Below are positions 61,023 through 64,000 of a stretch of 64,000 nucleotides of DNA, piece after piece (positions within the stretch are counted from its first letter, which is position 1; each line of letters opens with the position of its first letter). The stretch lies in the NCBI RefSeq assembly GCF_963583255.1, contig NC_084813.1:9844001-9908000 (forward strand), given 5' to 3'. Below the pieces are notes generated by a model. That model did no database searches, was not told the DNA's origin, and saw only the letters and a list, made by a program, of their open reading frames with translations. Source of the stretch: Pyrus communis (lineage: Eukaryota; Streptophyta; Magnoliopsida; Rosales; Rosaceae). Position numbers and translations under genes: made by a program.

Positions 61023-62181
61023 TGATGTGATATATAATAGCACTCAAATTAAACCCTCTTGTTAACAATTGTAGTAAAAATGCAAGTGGGGATCGTTCTA
61101 GGCCGAGGATTAGGAGGGATTGCTAATCTACTTAAAACTAACTCAAAAAATACAAAACTAGGCTCATATGACTCAAAACAAACTAAAAGGACTCAAAACA
61201 ACACAAAACAATCATATAGACTCAAAACAGAAACTAAGAATGATTTTGGACGAATTCTAACTTAACTATGACTCAAAACACTCAAGGACACAAACTAAAA
61301 TAGGTTCTAACTAAGTAAAACACGAAATATTAAAGGGGAGGGGGGGGATTGGTTTTGACGAATTTAAAGTAAAACAAACAGATTTAAAGACTTAAACTAG
61401 ATGAATACGAATTTGGTGAATTAATGGGTGATAAGCTAGCTAGAGAGTCCTTCTCCACACATGACACACTTGCATACAAATTGATTTCTAGTTGGTTTTT
61501 CAATAGACCATGAACCTTAACACCCCAGATTAACCGTGACATCACTAATTAACCCTTAGATTTTCCTCTTGGATGGAAAACGCATCGGCAACCAAATTAT
61601 TCTTCAATAGTTCCCTCCAAGAAAAGGGTAACAAATCAGAATCCCATGAGGAAAAGGGAAGGGATTTGCGGCAGCATCCAAAGGGAAAGGGAAAGGAACT
61701 TGCACGGCAAGGAAAAACGGAGAAGAAGGGGAAAGGTGTGGCACCAAGGTGGGAATGTGATTTAGCCTTCTAGAACATATATCTAAGTGTCCCAATATAT
61801 TTAGGAATCCCCTTTAACAGTTGGAAATTAAGTAGGAAAAGATTAGGATTGACTACGTCAAAATAAGGAAGTTTGACTCATATTTCCTTCTTTGTAGCTG
61901 ATTCATTTTCTTCCAAGTCTTGAATTGATTTCTTCCATCTCTTTAGCAGATTCTTAGCCTTTCTTAAACTTCAATTTCGTCCATCCATCTTACTCCAAGC
62001 ATGTACTAACCATTCCAAGCCCAAAATTACTCCCAAATGCTCTAAATTGCACTTTCTTGCCACTTTAACCATTTGGACCTACAAACACACGAAAATAGCT
62101 TAAAATACTAAAATAACGAAGAACTAACTAAGTAAATGCAAGAAAACAAGCTAACTAAGTTGCATAAATATGCTCCTATCA
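61023..62181. mobile_element. Solo LTR 'D' (1,159 bp), TSD ACATA
   Basis: Begins TGATGTGATATATAATAGC and ends GCTCCTATCA, flanked by perfect ACATA repeats (61018-61022 and 62182-62186). Inside, GGGGATCGTTCTAGGCCGAGG is close to a motif (GGGATCGTTC..CGAGG) that I recall from LTRs of other dicots. No coding frame. It interrupts the same old repeat as LTR B. Confidence 0.85.
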
Positions 62182-62186
62182 ACATA

Positions 62187-62819
62187 TTGCTGCTACTGCA
62201 AGAAAGTAGCCCGATTACACGCACTGTCGTTGCCTGCGAAGACGAAGACACACCACTACCTGCAAGGACGAGTCATTGTGACAACAAGCTTTGATGATGA
62301 GGAGGAGGACACGCTACTGCCTTTGAGAACACATTGCTACCTACAAGAACACGTCGCTGCCTATGAGGACGAGCCTCTATGAAGACAAGTTGTGATGCCA
62401 CTATTGCAAGTACCATCTTTAGGTCTACACCGCCTTTGGGACTACATTACCTTTGATGCACATTGTACTTGCGACTACACCGCATTTGGAACTCTATGCT
62501 CCACATTGCTTTTTCTGCTTGCTTATCCTTAGAAGACACCTATTTACTGAAGGCATTGGAAGACTTGCTCAAGAGTTAATGGTGGATGGCTGCAACCGTC
62601 AGGTGGTGGCCGTCGATGTCACACATCAAGTGATCATCGACGTACACCTGCCATGACATTTTCTGATTCAATCGTGATCGTTGAATTTATTGAATTACCT
62701 TTGATTTTATAAAATATGATCAATTTTTTGGAAATTTTCTCTAACTCTTGGTTCGAATGAGGGAGGTAATATACACACACGGAGTTGGCCTAAAACTTGA
62801 AAGAAAAAAAGGAAGAAAT
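62187..62819. other. Right part of the old surrounding repeat
   Basis: ACTGC/CTGC-rich wording (TTGCTGCTACTGCAAG, CACGCACTGTCGTTGCCTGC) continues the sequence seen at 60739-60850 and 51600-51790. It fades out near 62660. No gene. Confidence 0.5.
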
Positions 62820-62981
62820 TTTTTTTTTTTGAACAAACGATATTATCTGCACTAAGGGAGATCGTGAGCTTAGCCTCACAATGGGCTAACAATAATATGG
62901 TTCAAATTCGCCTTTAGCGAGAAACTTAAGACTTCTCACTTACAAGTGAAGATGAATACCACTAGACCGTAATACTAAGTG
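62820..62981 (-). mobile_element. Au-like SINE
   Basis: Read on the minus strand the copy starts GCCACTTAGTATTACGG, continues GTCTAGTGGTATTC (pol III A-box region), has TCTCGCTAAAGGCGAATTTG, and ends CAGATAATATCGTTTGTTC followed by a run of A's (T's at 62820-62830). This is the layout of the plant Au SINE family as I know it. The B-box GGTTCGATTC is damaged by a deletion, so this copy should be transcriptionally dead. A target duplication is not clear. Confidence 0.82.
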
Positions 62982-64000
62982 GCAGGAGGGAGGGAATTTG
63001 GTGGGGCCTACTAAATCTTGATGTGACATAAGCACGTTGGTGTTGTGCCAGTGATCTCTTCTCAGTCGTTGGATATGAACATGATTAATTGATTGCCTTA
63101 AATGTTCTGATACTTTATATAGTGGGGTCAAGCATCAATTTGGTTGGACCAAACCGGCCCATCAAATCGCGGTAGTTGGTTTTTTTTATTATTTTCTTAA
63201 GAAAAGTCAAGTGATCCAAAATTGAATTGAATCATATAATAAATTGCTTCGGTTAGAGAAAGTCCACTCGTTTTAAGAGGGTTTCGGCAAGGCAAGGGCA
63301 AGTAACTTGCCTTTCCTATTCACTCTGAATAATACTTGCCCTTGTGAAAGTCCACCTGTTTAATAAGAGAAAGGGCAATTAGTCTTCACAAATATATTTT
63401 TCATTGTTTGTAAATTTGTTCCATGGAAATAAATTAAATGATTGCTTTTGAATACCCAAGGGTCCAGATAATAACAAGTTAGTTACATTGAAATTTATTA
63501 ATAAATATAATGTTAACCCAACACTCAAGAAAAATGTGTTTCCTGATGGACCAATTTTTCCTCTCTCATTTTTATTTGGAAAGTGGAAAACAAATATAAA
63601 GGATTGTAGTAAAAATGTATACAAAGTTGTGATGGGGAAATGAAAAAAAAGGTTGGGTATTATATTTTCTTATTTTTTTACCGTTAAATTAATCTTGACC
63701 GTTGATTTTCAAACTCATCTGAAATCAGATACACTAGAACGTTCCTCATGTCACAAGGTAACATTTAAAAAAAAAAAAAATATTGTTGGAAATCCAACGC
63801 AAGAACCAGTTTCAATTCCAACACAACATCATTTGCAAGTTTATATACAAGTGAAGTGTTGTTTTCGATGCCCACTTCCCCCATGGCCTCATCCACGCCG
63901 AGTTGTATCGAGTTTTTACTCACAACAAGCCCTGTCAGCGAGCCGTTTGTCTATGTTGTTAAGCTGTTGTAGTGGGGCCTGCTGTCAGCTAGTCTCTAGC
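62982..64000. other. Right end of window, no gene
   Basis: AT-rich DNA. 63250-63380 contains the near-palindrome GGCAAGTAACTTGCC and two similar AGTCCAC-C-GTTT-A-GAG strings, which may be a small MITE. An A-run lies at 63768-63780. The last 150 bases turn GC-richer, possibly the start of another repeat. No domain is recognisable. Confidence 0.45.

Overview
The window is nuclear DNA of a dicot, most probably a Rosaceae fruit tree and perhaps apple (Malus). The signs are AT-rich sequence, GT-AG introns, profilin, OXS3-like and F-box sequences, an Au-like SINE, and long nested LTR retrotransposons. The species is an inference from family resemblance; no alignment was run. Nothing prokaryotic, viral or organellar is visible.

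Layout. 1-8 kb is a decayed Copia element (gag ATG at 1769, 3' LTR ending near 7977) broken by a 785-bp Tourist-like MITE. 8-22 kb is the gene-bearing part. It holds an intact three-exon gene on + (9314-11779, 718 aa, two membrane segments, two perfect G2/M-type MSA promoter motifs). It also holds two related F-box pseudogenes on -, an intact two-exon OXS3-like stress gene on - (18230-17140, 192 aa), and an orphan terminal exon of profilin on -. 22-32 kb is a small solo LTR, a complete but integrase-deleted Copia element (23859-28831), another solo LTR and a LINE tail. 32.5-33.8 kb is a long-inverted-repeat element. 34-40 kb is a degenerate Mutator-like transposase (+) facing a five-exon decayed gene (-).

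40.0-49.8 kb is a complete, very young LTR retrotransposon in minus orientation. Its two 3,382-bp LTRs differ at one position that I noticed. They flank a 3.0-kb interior without gag or pol, and the 5-bp target duplication ATGTT is perfect. 50.4-62.7 kb is a stack of nested insertions: an old repeat cut by LTR 'B' (51796-60733), which is itself cut by solo LTR 'C' (52294-55602) and by a TIR element carrying seven ~347-bp tandem repeats (57369-60406). A further solo LTR, 'D' (61023-62181), lies beside it. The window ends with a SINE and unassigned DNA.

Only two genes look functional: the two-pass membrane protein gene and the OXS3-like gene. Everything else recognisable is transposon sequence or gene wreckage. 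The most unusual signal is in the LTRs. Families A and C each carry arrays of short hairpins whose stems change sequence in a compensating way from copy to copy, B has a weaker version, and A and C share one identical 47-bp block in otherwise diverged DNA.
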